From Cohnella rhizoplanae (lineage in GTDB: Bacteria; Bacillota; Bacilli; Paenibacillales; Paenibacillaceae), in assembly GCF_948329515.1 (NCBI RefSeq), contig NZ_CAOJCN010000001.1, positions 124,001 through 188,000 of the forward strand: a stretch of 64,000 nucleotides of DNA. The letters run 5' to 3'. Shown here one piece after another: positions 8,912 through 17,027 of the stretch (within the stretch, counting starts at the first letter, position 1; every line of letters begins with the position of its first letter). Under the pieces are notes generated by a model that made no database searches, was not told the DNA's origin, and saw nothing but the letters and a program-made list of their open reading frames with translations. Position numbers and translations under genes: made by a program.

Positions 8912-11128
8912 TCAGACGCTGCCCTTGACCTTTTCTTCCAGATGCCTCTTTCCCGGCCAGAACGACCGGTCGCCCAGCAGCGCGGTGATGGCCGGCACGA
9001 GAAACGGCCGTACGAGGAACGTATCCAGCAGCACGCCGATCGCCGTGATGACGCCGAATTGCACGAGCACCTGGATTGGCAGCGTCGCCAGTACCGCGAA
9101 CGTGCCGGCGAGGATGAGTCCCGCCGACGCGATGACGCCGCCGGTCTCGCCCACGCCTTCGCGGATCGCGTCCCGCAGCGGCATTTCTTTTCGTTTGCGC
9201 CAGATGCTGGAGATCATGAAGATGTTGTAGTCTTCTCCGAGCGCCACCAGGAACACGAAGGCATACAGCGGAATAGAGCCCTGGATCGCGTCAGCGCCGA
9301 GTACGTAATGGATGACGAGCCAGCCGAGCCCAAGCGCGGAAAAGTACGATAAGATGACGGTGCCGACCAGGTACGCCGTAGCGACGACGGAACGCAAGTA
9401 GAGCAGCAGCAGTAGCGCGATGAGCCCGATGACGACCGGCAGGATGAGCCGTGTATCCTGTTCCCCGGTCTTTTTCGTGTCGTACTGCTCTGCGGTCTGC
9501 CCCGCAATCCAGACATGTTCCGCCGCATTCGCGTCGCCGGCATCGGCAAGGGCGGCTCCGGCTGCTTCGCGCAGCTCCGGTATCTTTCCTAACGCCTCCA
9601 ATGAATACGGATTGACGGCCAGCTCCACGTCGTACGCAAGGATTTGTTTGTTTTGCTGCCCTTCCGCCGCCTCGGAAACGCGGCTGACGTACGGCAGTTC
9701 GGACAGTTTGTCGCCAAGCTGCGCGTCGCGGCCCTCGGTATCGACGATCACCTTGACGGGGGCGAGCTCGCCTTCGGAAAATTGGGAGCCGATCAGCGCG
9801 TAGCCTTCCCTCGACTCCATGGAGGAGGGGAACGAGGACAGAATGTCGTAGGTAAATTTGATTTGGCTCGACACGCCCGCCAGCAAGGCGAGGCAAACGA
9901 CCGCGGCGACGGCGATGAACCCGGGGCGCTTCACGACAAGGCTGCCCGTACGGTAACGTGGCGGCGCTTCCGGCGCTGGAGGCTGCTTGCCGCGCTTAGC
10001 TGCCCTTTCTTCGCGCATCTGCTGCGTGCGGGGGACGAACGGCCAGAAAGAGGCGCGTCCGATAATAGCGAGCAGCGCTGGCACCAGGGTCAGGCTGGCG
10101 ATGCTCATGATGAATATGGCGATGCTGAACGGCGCCGCGAACCGCTGGAAAGAACCGTACTCAGCGAGCAGCAGGGTGAGCAGCGCGATGACGACGGTGA
10201 TTCCGCTCATCGCGACGGCGCCCGAGGCGTCGGTCAGCGCAGCGCGGAGGGCTTTGTTTTTGTCCGGCTCATGCTTGAGCAGCTGCCGGAACCTCGAGAT
10301 CAGGAACAAGCAATAGTCCGTCCCCGCCCCGAACAGCAGCACCGTCATGATCGAGATGCCTTGCGAGTCGACGACGATCCAACCCTCGCGCGCCATCCAT
10401 CCGAGCAGCGGGCTGATGACGCCGTAGGCGAAGCCGACGCCGATCAGAGGAATGAAGGCCAGAATCGGGGAGCGGTAAATGATCAGCAGCAACAGGAGTA
10501 CAAGGAGCACCGTGCCGGCGAGCAGCGCGAAGTCCGCGTTTTTGAACAGGCCCGTCGCATCGATCTGGATGCCGACGGGGCCGGTGACGCGCGCGCTTAG
10601 CGTGCCTTGGCGATCCGTGCCGGCCTCGAACGGATCGCCTCCGAGGACGGCGGCAGCCTGGCTCTTAAGCTCGGAGACGCCTTCCTCCAATTGATCCGCA
10701 TCCGCCTTTTTATCGAAAAACACCGGGGTTACCAGCGTGCTGCCATCCTCCGACAGCTCGGCCTTAAGGGCCTCTGCGGGTATCTGGTGCAGCGGCGGCA
10801 CCGAGGTCTGGTGAGGCACCGGCGCGCTCGTCCACTTCTCCGCAAGCTCGCGGATTCCTTCCAAGTCTTCATCGGCCAGCCCGCCCGGCTTGTGCCAGAC
10901 GATCAGCGCAGGCACGTCCGCCCCGCTGACGAACTCCCGCTCGGCGACGATGCCGGCCTGGACCGACGGTCGCCCGTCGGACAGGTTCGGCGCGTTGTTC
11001 GTCTCGTGCTTGCCGACTTGGGGCAGCAGCACGCTCAGGAGCGCCGCCGCGACGATCCAGACCGCCAGCGTCACCCATCGGCCGACAGGGCCCGTTATTC
11101 CTTTTCCATGACCGCGAGCGTTCTTCAA
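8912..11128 (-). CDS. MMPL/RND family membrane transporter
   Basis: 738 residues. Two repeats of one helix, a large extracytoplasmic loop (about 40-185 and 420-540) and five further helices, as in MmpL/YdfJ exporters. The proton-relay positions appear as GAGTDYCLFLISR in the first half and ALGEDYNIFMISS in the second. The start is TTG at 11128 behind AAGGGGG. Divergent from a TetR regulator with a shared promoter region, so likely its regulated target: export of a lipid or a toxic compound. The substrate cannot be read from the sequence. Confidence 0.9.
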   Translation of the reverse strand: MKNARGHGKGITGPVGRWVTLAVWIVAAALLSVLLPQVGKHETNNAPNLSDGRPSVQAGIVAEREFVSGADVPALIVWHKPGGLADEDLEGIRELAEKWTSAPVPHQTSVPPLHQIPAEALKAELSEDGSTLVTPVFFDKKADADQLEEGVSELKSQAAAVLGGDPFEAGTDRQGTLSARVTGPVGIQIDATGLFKNADFALLAGTVLLVLLLLLIIYRSPILAFIPLIGVGFAYGVISPLLGWMAREGWIVVDSQGISIMTVLLFGAGTDYCLFLISRFRQLLKHEPDKNKALRAALTDASGAVAMSGITVVIALLTLLLAEYGSFQRFAAPFSIAIFIMSIASLTLVPALLAIIGRASFWPFVPRTQQMREERAAKRGKQPPAPEAPPRYRTGSLVVKRPGFIAVAAVVCLALLAGVSSQIKFTYDILSSFPSSMESREGYALIGSQFSEGELAPVKVIVDTEGRDAQLGDKLSELPYVSRVSEAAEGQQNKQILAYDVELAVNPYSLEALGKIPELREAAGAALADAGDANAAEHVWIAGQTAEQYDTKKTGEQDTRLILPVVIGLIALLLLLYLRSVVATAYLVGTVILSYFSALGLGWLVIHYVLGADAIQGSIPLYAFVFLVALGEDYNIFMISSIWRKRKEMPLRDAIREGVGETGGVIASAGLILAGTFAVLATLPIQVLVQFGVITAIGVLLDTFLVRPFLVPAITALLGDRSFWPGKRHLEEKVKGSV

Positions 11129-11166
11129 GTCAGTACCCCCTTGCGATTGGATTGCGCTATAATAAG

Positions 11167-11178
11167 CTCAATAATGAG
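11167..11178. promoter_or_regulatory. Candidate TetR operator between mmpL-type gene and tetR
   Basis: CTCA-ATAA-TGAG inverted repeat in an AT-rich context, just downstream of the predicted mmpL transcription start, where repressor binding would block transcription. The arms are short, so the assignment is tentative. Confidence 0.35.
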
Positions 11179-11188
11179 TGCGATAATA

Positions 11189-11218
11189 ATTATATATACC
11201 GGAAGGTTAATATTGCAA
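11189..11218 (-). promoter_or_regulatory. Promoter of the MmpL transporter gene
   Basis: On the minus strand: TTGCAA (11218-11213), 18-bp spacer, TATAAT (11194-11189). Start near 11182, about 54 nt upstream of the TTG start codon. Confidence 0.6.
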
Positions 11219-11244
11219 CACGTTTGAAGGGATGGCGCATCAAG

Positions 11245-11862
11245 ATGAGTCAAAAGAAAGCAGGACGTGCCCCGGGACGTCCCAAAGGGAATACCGACAG
11301 CCGCGCGCTGTTGATCGGCGCCGCATCCGCGCTTTTTATGGAATTCGGCTACGAGCCCGTATCCCTGAATCAGATCGCGGACCGGGCGGGCGTTACAAAG
11401 GCTTCGATCTATTATTACTTTAACGGCAAATCGGAGCTGTTCACCGCGTCGGTGACCGAGATGATGGGACGAATCGCGATGTACACCCGCCAGTTGCTCG
11501 GACAGGAAGGCACGCTTCGCGAGCGGCTCGTGAAGGTCACCGCCGCGAAGATGGCGGTCACGCACGTCGAGTTCGAATCGATGATGCGCGAGGCGATCGA
11601 TTCGCTAAGCGAGACGCAGCGCCGCGAGATCCGCGAAGCGGAGCACGGCATCCACGTCGTGCTGGCCGAGTGCTTCGCCGAGGCCGCCGCGCGCGGGGAG
11701 ATGCGGGGAGGCGAGGATCCGCTGCTACTCGCGCATGCATTCTCTGCGCTGCTCATGGTGGGCGGCCGCGATACAGGAGGCGACGGCAGGGACAACCTGC
11801 CTGAGCGGATCGTCGATCTCTTCTGGCACGGGGCGGGACCGAGCGCGCTTGACATGAAATGA
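11245..11862 (+). CDS. TetR/AcrR family transcriptional regulator
   Basis: 205 residues. N-terminal three-helix DNA-binding domain (about 18-62) with the family signature SLNQIADRAGVTKASIYYYFNGKSELF; the C-terminal ligand domain is not assignable. The ATG at 11245 is chosen because the N-terminus then has the usual short basic arm (SQKKAGRAPGRPKG); the ribosome binding site GAAGGGA is 12 nt away, and TTG at 11224 is an alternative. Divergent from the MMPL transporter, so it probably represses both. Confidence 0.88.
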   Translation: MSQKKAGRAPGRPKGNTDSRALLIGAASALFMEFGYEPVSLNQIADRAGVTKASIYYYFNGKSELFTASVTEMMGRIAMYTRQLLGQEGTLRERLVKVTAAKMAVTHVEFESMMREAIDSLSETQRREIREAEHGIHVVLAECFAEAAARGEMRGGEDPLLLAHAFSALLMVGGRDTGGDGRDNLPERIVDLFWHGAGPSALDMK

Positions 11863-11889
11863 CGGAAACCGCTATAATCGATGCAATAA

Positions 11890-12168
11890 CGGCTATGAAG
11901 AGGAAAAGTAATCGCGCAGCGTCATCCAGAGAACCGGCGGAAGGTGCGAGCCGGCTGGCGCAAGCGACGAACTCGCCTCGGAGCCCCGCGCGCAATCCTT
12001 TTCGCAGGTCCGGTTCGGACCGCGTCCGGGCAAGCGCGGCGAGTCCCTCCGCGTTAAGGAGGAAGAGTGGACGGCATGCCCAGGCAGGGCTGGCGTCAAC
12101 TAGGGTGGTACCGCGAGTTTAACCTCTCGTCCCTAGCGTAAATTCGCTGGGGCGGGAGGTTTTTTGGT
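11890..12168 (+). promoter_or_regulatory. T-box leader of leuS
   Basis: Uncharged-tRNA-sensing riboswitch. The T-box sequence AGGGTGGTACCGCG is at 12102-12115. It is followed by a terminator stem (CCTCTCGTCCC with GGGGCGGGAGG) and a T-run (12160-12165); pairing of the T-box region with the 5' side of that stem would form the antiterminator. AGAGAACC near 11929 fits a stem I AG-type element. A CTC triplet at 11972-11974 in GAACTCGC is a candidate leucine specifier. It fills the gap between tetR and leuS. Confidence 0.9.
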
Positions 12169-12208
12169 TTTTATCCGAGCAGGCAGACGGAAGGGGCAGC
12201 ATTTAACG

Positions 12209-14647
12209 ATGACACAGGACAACAATCAACCCGGCTACAGGCCGCAGACGCTCGAGCCCAAGTGGCAGCGCTACTGGGACGAGAACAAGACGTTCCGCAC
12301 GACCGAGGACCCGGGCAAAGAGAAATTTTATGCGCTCGACATGTTCCCGTATCCATCGGGCGCCGGTCTTCACGTGGGCCATCCCGAGGGGTATACGGCT
12401 ACGGATATCGTCAGCCGCTACAAGCGCATGCGCGGGTACAACGTGCTGCACCCGATGGGCTGGGACGCCTTCGGCTTGCCCGCGGAGCAGTATGCGCTCC
12501 AGACGGGGCGGCATCCGCGCGAGATTACGGTGGAGAATATTAACAATTTCCGCCGTCAGATCAAGTCGCTCGGCTTCTCGTACGATTGGGAGCGCGAATT
12601 CAGCACGACGGACCCGGATTATTACAAGTGGACCCAGTGGATCTTCATCCAGCTGTATAAGAAGGGGCTGGCGTACGTAGCGGAAGTCCCGGTCAACTGG
12701 TGCCCGGCTCTCGGCACGGTGCTCGCGAACGAAGAAGTCATCAACGGTCTCAGCGAGCGGGGCAACCACCCCGTCATTCGCAAGCCGATGCGGCAGTGGA
12801 TGCTCAAGATTACCGAGTACGCGGAGCGCCTGCTCGAGGACCTCGAGGAGCTGGACTGGTCGGAGAGCATCAAGGACATGCAGCGGAATTGGATCGGCAA
12901 GTCCACCGGCGCCGAGGTGACGTTCGCGATCGACGGTCATGCGGATGCGTCGCTCACCGTGTTCACGACGCGTCCGGATACGCTCTTCGGCGCGACGTAT
13001 TGCGTGCTGGCGCCCGAGCACGAGCTCGTGTCCGTCATCTCGACCGCCGCGCAGCAAGCGGATGTCGAAGCCTACGTAGAGCAGGCTGCGCGCAAGAGCG
13101 ACCTCGAACGGACCGATCTGGCCAAGGACAAGACGGGCGTCTTCACGGGCGCGTACGCGATTAATCCGGTGAACGGCTCGCTCGTGCCGATCTGGATCGC
13201 CGACTACGTACTGGGCGGGTACGGCACGGGCGCGATCATGGCCGTGCCGGCCCATGACGAGCGAGACTGGGCGTTCGCGAAGAAGTTCAACCTCCCGATC
13301 GTCGAGGTCGTCAGCGGCGGCAACGTCGACGAAGCCGCGCATACGGGCGAGGGCGAACACGTGAACTCGGACTTCCTGAACGGCCTGTCCACGACGGAAG
13401 CCATCGCAAAGGCGATCGCTTGGCTCGAGGAGCGGGGCGCGGGACGAGGCAAGGTCACGTACCGGCTGCGCGATTGGCTGTTTAGCCGCCAGCGTTATTG
13501 GGGCGAGCCGATCCCGGTGCTGCACTTCGAAGACGGCAGCATGGAGACGGTTCCGGAGGATCAGCTGCCGTTGCTGCTGCCGGAGGTCGACGCGATCACG
13601 CCTTCGGGCACGGGCGAGTCGCCGCTGGCGACGGTGGAGGACTGGGTGAACGTAACGCTGCCGGACGGCCGCCGCGCGCGCCGCGAGACCAACACGATGC
13701 CTCAATGGGCGGGCAGCTGCTGGTACTACCTGCGGTTCATCGATCCGAAAAACGCGGACGCGATCTGCGATCCGGCCAAGCAAAAGGAATGGCTGCCTGT
13801 CGATCTGTACATCGGCGGCGCCGAGCACGCCGTGCTTCATCTGCTCTACGCGCGCTTCTGGCACAAGGTGCTGTACGACCTCGGCGTCGTGGCGACGAAG
13901 GAACCGTTCCACAAGCTCGTCAACCAGGGCATGATCCTTGGCACGAACATGGAGAAGATGTCCAAGTCGCGCGGCAACGTCATCAATCCGGACGACATCG
14001 TCGGGGAGTTCGGCGCGGATACGCTGCGCGTGTACGAGATGTTCATGGGCCCGCTCGAGGCGACGAAGCCGTGGAACACGAACGGCGTCGAAGGCATGTA
14101 CCGTTTCCTCGGACGCGTGTGGCGCCTGTTCGTCGGAGAGAACGGCGAGCTCAGCGACAAGATCAAGGATACCGCGGGCGAAGAGTCGTTCCGCCGAACC
14201 TGGCACCGCTCGGTCAAGAAGATTACCGAGGATTACGAGGGGCTGCGCTTCAATACGGCGATCAGCCAGCTCATGATTTTCGTCAACGAAGCTTACAAGA
14301 CCGAGGAGCTGCCGAGGGAGGCGATGGAGCACTTCGTGCAGATGCTGTCCCCGATCGCGCCGCATATCGCGGAGGAACTGTGGGAGCGCCTCGGATACGC
14401 GGAGAGCGTGAGCTACGCGCCATGGCCGGCTTATGACGCCGCGCTGACGGTGGACGCCGAGGTCGAGATCGCCGTGCAGGTCAACGGCAAGATCGTGGAC
14501 CGCGTCTCCGTCGCGGCCGATCTCGAAGGGCAAGCGCTGCAGGACGCCGCGCTCGCGCTGGATAAAGTCAAGGCCGTTACGGAAGGCAAGACGGTGCGGA
14601 AGATCATTGCGGTCAAGGGCAAGCTCGTCAACATCGTAGCGAATTGA
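12209..14647 (+). CDS. leuS: Leucyl-tRNA synthetase
   Basis: 812 residues, normal bacterial length. Class I synthetase: HIGH-type motif in [12 protein letters not shown] (about residue 46), a CP1 editing domain (about 220-400) with [12 protein letters not shown] and [19 protein letters not shown] in [10 protein letters not shown] (about 580), and the C-terminal anticodon and appended domains. The ATG at 12209 is preceded by GGAAGGGG at about 12 nt; the frame extends upstream into the T-box terminator, which excludes earlier starts. Transcription is controlled by the T-box in front. Confidence 0.97.
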   Translation: MTQDNNQPGYRPQTLEPKWQRYWDENKTFRTTEDPGKEKFYALDMFPYPSGAGLHVGHPEGYTATDIVSRYKRMRGYNVLHPMGWDAFGLPAEQYALQTGRHPREITVENINNFRRQIKSLGFSYDWEREFSTTDPDYYKWTQWIFIQLYKKGLAYVAEVPVNWCPALGTVLANEEVINGLSERGNHPVIRKPMRQWMLKITEYAERLLEDLEELDWSESIKDMQRNWIGKSTGAEVTFAIDGHADASLTVFTTRPDTLFGATYCVLAPEHELVSVISTAAQQADVEAYVEQAARKSDLERTDLAKDKTGVFTGAYAINPVNGSLVPIWIADYVLGGYGTGAIMAVPAHDERDWAFAKKFNLPIVEVVSGGNVDEAAHTGEGEHVNSDFLNGLSTTEAIAKAIAWLEERGAGRGKVTYRLRDWLFSRQRYWGEPIPVLHFEDGSMETVPEDQLPLLLPEVDAITPSGTGESPLATVEDWVNVTLPDGRRARRETNTMPQWAGSCWYYLRFIDPKNADAICDPAKQKEWLPVDLYIGGAEHAVLHLLYARFWHKVLYDLGVVATKEPFHKLVNQGMILGTNMEKMSKSRGNVINPDDIVGEFGADTLRVYEMFMGPLEATKPWNTNGVEGMYRFLGRVWRLFVGENGELSDKIKDTAGEESFRRTWHRSVKKITEDYEGLRFNTAISQLMIFVNEAYKTEELPREAMEHFVQMLSPIAPHIAEELWERLGYAESVSYAPWPAYDAALTVDAEVEIAVQVNGKIVDRVSVAADLEGQALQDAALALDKVKAVTEGKTVRKIIAVKGKLVNIVAN

Positions 14648-14654
14648 CACGCCT

Positions 14655-14685
14655 AGGGCGGCCCGATCGGATCTCGGGCCGCCCT
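14655..14685. terminator. Hairpin terminator after leuS
   Basis: Perfect 12-bp GC-rich stem (14655-14666 with 14674-14685), 7-nt loop. It lies between convergent leuS and comER. There is no clear T-run on either strand. Confidence 0.6.
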
Positions 14686-14750
14686 TCGTGCTTGCGTTCG
14701 GTTCGCCGCGGTGCTCGGTCGGGGCGGGTTTATTCCGATCCGGACCGGGG

Positions 14751-15587
14751 TCAGTCGGACCTGAAGGATTGCTCGGACAGGGACGCTTCGACCTTGATCA
14801 GGTCTTCCGCGAACTTCTCGTGCGTTTTTCGCATGACCCTGCGGAAGGCGTCCTTGGTGGAGAATCGCAGTTCTTCCATCGCCACGGCGGTGATGCCGCC
14901 AGGCACGCAGACGCGCTCCTGCAGCTCGCGCGTCGTGCAGCCTTGCTCCAGCAGCCTTGCCGTGCCGAGCAGCATCTCTGCGCCGACCCTGTCCGCGACG
15001 TCTCTAGGAAGTCCAGCGTACTCGACCGTGGCTTCGACGAATTGTTCCAGCAGGTACGCCATGAAGGCGGGGCCGCAGCTGGACAGATCCGATGCGGCGC
15101 GCACGCTGTCCTCGGGCACTTCGATCGGCTCGCTGATGCGCGCGAACAGGGAGATCAGCAGCTTTTTGTCCGCCGGCTCGAGGCGGGTGCCGTACATGAA
15201 CAGCGAGGCGCCGCTCGCGGCGCCGTTGACGATGCTAGGGATGATCTTCGCCGTCTTGCACGGCAAGAGGCGTTCGAGCTGCTCTAGCGTGACGGGACTC
15301 GTGATCGACACGAGCAGCTGTTCCGGCCGGAGCTCGCCCTGGATCTCCCCGATGACCGTCCGGTAGTCGAGCGGCTTCACGCACAAGAAGACGATACCCG
15401 CGTCCCTGACGGCTGCCGCATTGGTCTGGGCGATCCGCAGGCCGGGGAACTGGTGCGCCAATCGTTCCGCTCTGGAGGAGGTGCGGGTCGCGATCGTGAC
15501 ATCCGACGCCTCGAAAGCCCTGGCGCGCAGCAGCGCTCCCGCCAGCAGGCCGCCCATGCTTCCGGCGCCGATGAAACCGACCTTCAT
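14751..15587 (-). CDS. comER: ComER, pyrroline-5-carboxylate reductase-like protein
   Basis: 278 residues. N-terminal NAD(P)-binding motif GFIGAGSMGGLLAGALL and the ProC-type substrate segment ASDLSSCGPAFMAYLLEQF. The position divergent from comEA identifies it as ComER rather than a biosynthetic ProC. The ATG at 15587 follows AGGAGGACAACAG; a longer frame to 15746 would run into comEA. In Bacillus, ComER has been linked to sporulation and biofilm; its enzyme activity is uncertain. Confidence 0.88.
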   Translation of the reverse strand: MKVGFIGAGSMGGLLAGALLRARAFEASDVTIATRTSSRAERLAHQFPGLRIAQTNAAAVRDAGIVFLCVKPLDYRTVIGEIQGELRPEQLLVSITSPVTLEQLERLLPCKTAKIIPSIVNGAASGASLFMYGTRLEPADKKLLISLFARISEPIEVPEDSVRAASDLSSCGPAFMAYLLEQFVEATVEYAGLPRDVADRVGAEMLLGTARLLEQGCTTRELQERVCVPGGITAVAMEELRFSTKDAFRRVMRKTHEKFAEDLIKVEASLSEQSFRSD

Positions 15588-15638
15588 CTGTTGTCCTCCT
15601 CCCCGCAATTGTCGTTTTGCGTAACTACTTTCCATTGT

Positions 15639-15661
15639 ATGTCGGCAGGTTTGGCCGACAT
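15639..15661. promoter_or_regulatory. Palindrome between comER and comEA
   Basis: ATGTCGGC (15639-15646), 7 nt, GCCGACAT (15654-15661), perfect 8-bp arms, followed by ATTTTTT on the plus strand. It could be an operator for the divergent pair or a small hairpin. No ComK box (AAAA-N5-TTTT) was found here. Confidence 0.4.
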
Positions 15662-15736
15662 GACTCGATTTTTTATGCGTTTGGAAAATTGTAGCGTACT
15701 CGTGGCCATGCGCGACGAATCTAAGGGAGGAAGGGT

Positions 15737-16369
15737 ATGGCGACAACTACGGTCCGGGAGAGCAGGCTTCGGCGCAGGGCGGCATTGCTGGCCGGAACGG
15801 CCGCGGCCGCGTTGCTGGCTTGGGGATGGCTGAAGCCCGCGGATGGCGGCGTGCCGGGATGGGAGCCGGTAAACGCGCAGGTAGCTGCGGCGGTGGCGAC
15901 GGCGGAGAGGGCGCAGAGTACGGCCGCAGCCGGGCCGGAGCGCGATCAGCCGCTGGCAAGCGCTGCGGAAGCGGGAGATGGACAGCTGCAGCCGGCAATC
16001 GGAGCGGTCGGGGCTGGCGGGAAGGCTCCGGCGGTCGAGAAGAATGCGGGGCTGGGGTTGGCCGAGCCGGCCGTAACGGCCGCCGGTCCGTCGCCGGACG
16101 CGGCATCCGCCGAGGCGGCGAGGGCGGACATGCCGGCAGGCGCGAACGGGGCAACGAGTCCGCCGCCGGCGGACGGGAGGCTCGATATTAACCGCGCGAG
16201 CGCCGCGGAGCTGGACGGGCTCCCGGGGATCGGTCCGGCCAAGGCCGAGGCGATCGTGCAGTACCGCAACGCGAACGGACGCTTCGGCTCCGCCGATGAG
16301 TTGAAAAACGTTAAGGGAATCGGAGACAAGCTGCTGGCCAAACTTCTGCCGCTGGTGACGGCGGGCTGA
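15737..16369 (+). CDS. comEA: ComEA DNA-uptake receptor
   Basis: 210 residues. A single N-terminal helix (about 13-30) anchors it in the membrane. Residues 35-145 are a long Ala/Gly/Pro/Glu-rich flexible linker, and residues about 148-210 form the helix-hairpin-helix DNA-binding domain (DINRASAAELDGLPGIGPAKA and FGSADELKNVKGIGDKLL). It binds double-stranded DNA outside the membrane and passes it to ComEC. The ribosome binding site GGGAGGAAGGGT is immediately upstream. The SLBB-like domain seen between helix and linker in B. subtilis ComEA is not evident. Confidence 0.92.
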   Translation: MATTTVRESRLRRRAALLAGTAAAALLAWGWLKPADGGVPGWEPVNAQVAAAVATAERAQSTAAAGPERDQPLASAAEAGDGQLQPAIGAVGAGGKAPAVEKNAGLGLAEPAVTAAGPSPDAASAEAARADMPAGANGATSPPPADGRLDINRASAAELDGLPGIGPAKAEAIVQYRNANGRFGSADELKNVKGIGDKLLAKLLPLVTAG

Positions 16370-16407
16370 GCGCGGTCCAAGGCACGAACAACGGGAGGCG
16401 ACGCCGG

Positions 16408-16926
16408 ATGGCGCTAGCGGTTCGAAAGGATTGGGATACTTATTTTATGGATATCGCCTTTATGGCATCGACGCGGTCGCGCTGTCCCCGGCGTCATGTC
16501 GGCGCGGTGCTCGTGCAGGGCAAGAAGCTGCTTGGTACCGCATATAACGGCGCGCCGATGGGCGTACCGGACTGTTCGGAGGCCGGCTGCATGATCGTCG
16601 AGGAATTCGCGCCCGCGTCGCCCGGAGAGACTGCCGCCATGGTCAAAAAGGAGCGCTGCATCCGCACGATCCACGCGGAGCAGAACCTGCTCCTGTTCAC
16701 GGACCGGATCGACCGGGAAGGCTCGACCGTCTACGTAACCGATCAGCCCTGCTGGACGTGCGCGAACATGCTCGCCAACAGCGGTATCGTCGAGATCGTA
16801 TATCACCGCGTCTATCCTAAGGATTACGACAAAGTGTCCGCGCTGATGGCCGAGCGGAATATCGCCTTCCGGACGATATCGGACTATGCGCCTCCGCAGG
16901 ATACGGAGGTCAAGGACGCGGATTGA
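16408..16926 (+). CDS. comEB: ComEB, dCMP deaminase family protein
   Basis: 172 residues. Zinc deaminase with HAEQN (His ligand and proton-shuttle Glu) and the PCWTC cysteine pair; an N-terminal C-P-R-R-H-V-G segment and the GVPDC...GC insertion are typical of dCMP deaminases. It converts dCMP to dUMP for thymidylate synthesis; in B. subtilis the gene is dispensable for DNA uptake despite its place in the operon. Start ATG at 16408 after GGGAGGCG. Confidence 0.93.
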   Translation: MALAVRKDWDTYFMDIAFMASTRSRCPRRHVGAVLVQGKKLLGTAYNGAPMGVPDCSEAGCMIVEEFAPASPGETAAMVKKERCIRTIHAEQNLLLFTDRIDREGSTVYVTDQPCWTCANMLANSGIVEIVYHRVYPKDYDKVSALMAERNIAFRTISDYAPPQDTEVKDAD

Positions 16927-16964
16927 ATGCAACCGGCAAGAATCAAATATGGATCGCTCAAGGG

Positions 16965-17000
16965 AAGAACCCTGCGCTCGGTGCGCGGGGTTCTTTTTGT
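16965..17000 (+). terminator. Intrinsic terminator between comEB and comEC
   Basis: 13-bp stem with one G-U pair (16965-16977 with 16983-16995), 5-nt loop, then TTTTTGTT. It lies inside the comE operon, so it would lower comEC expression relative to comEA-comEB unless read through. Confidence 0.7.
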
Positions 17001-17027
17001 TATTTATGAATGTAGGAGCGTGGACGA

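Noticed and set aside
12203..14650. 815-residue minus-strand frame opposite leuS
   Set aside because: Antisense shadow of a high-GC gene; no recognisable domain, and leuS is unambiguous.
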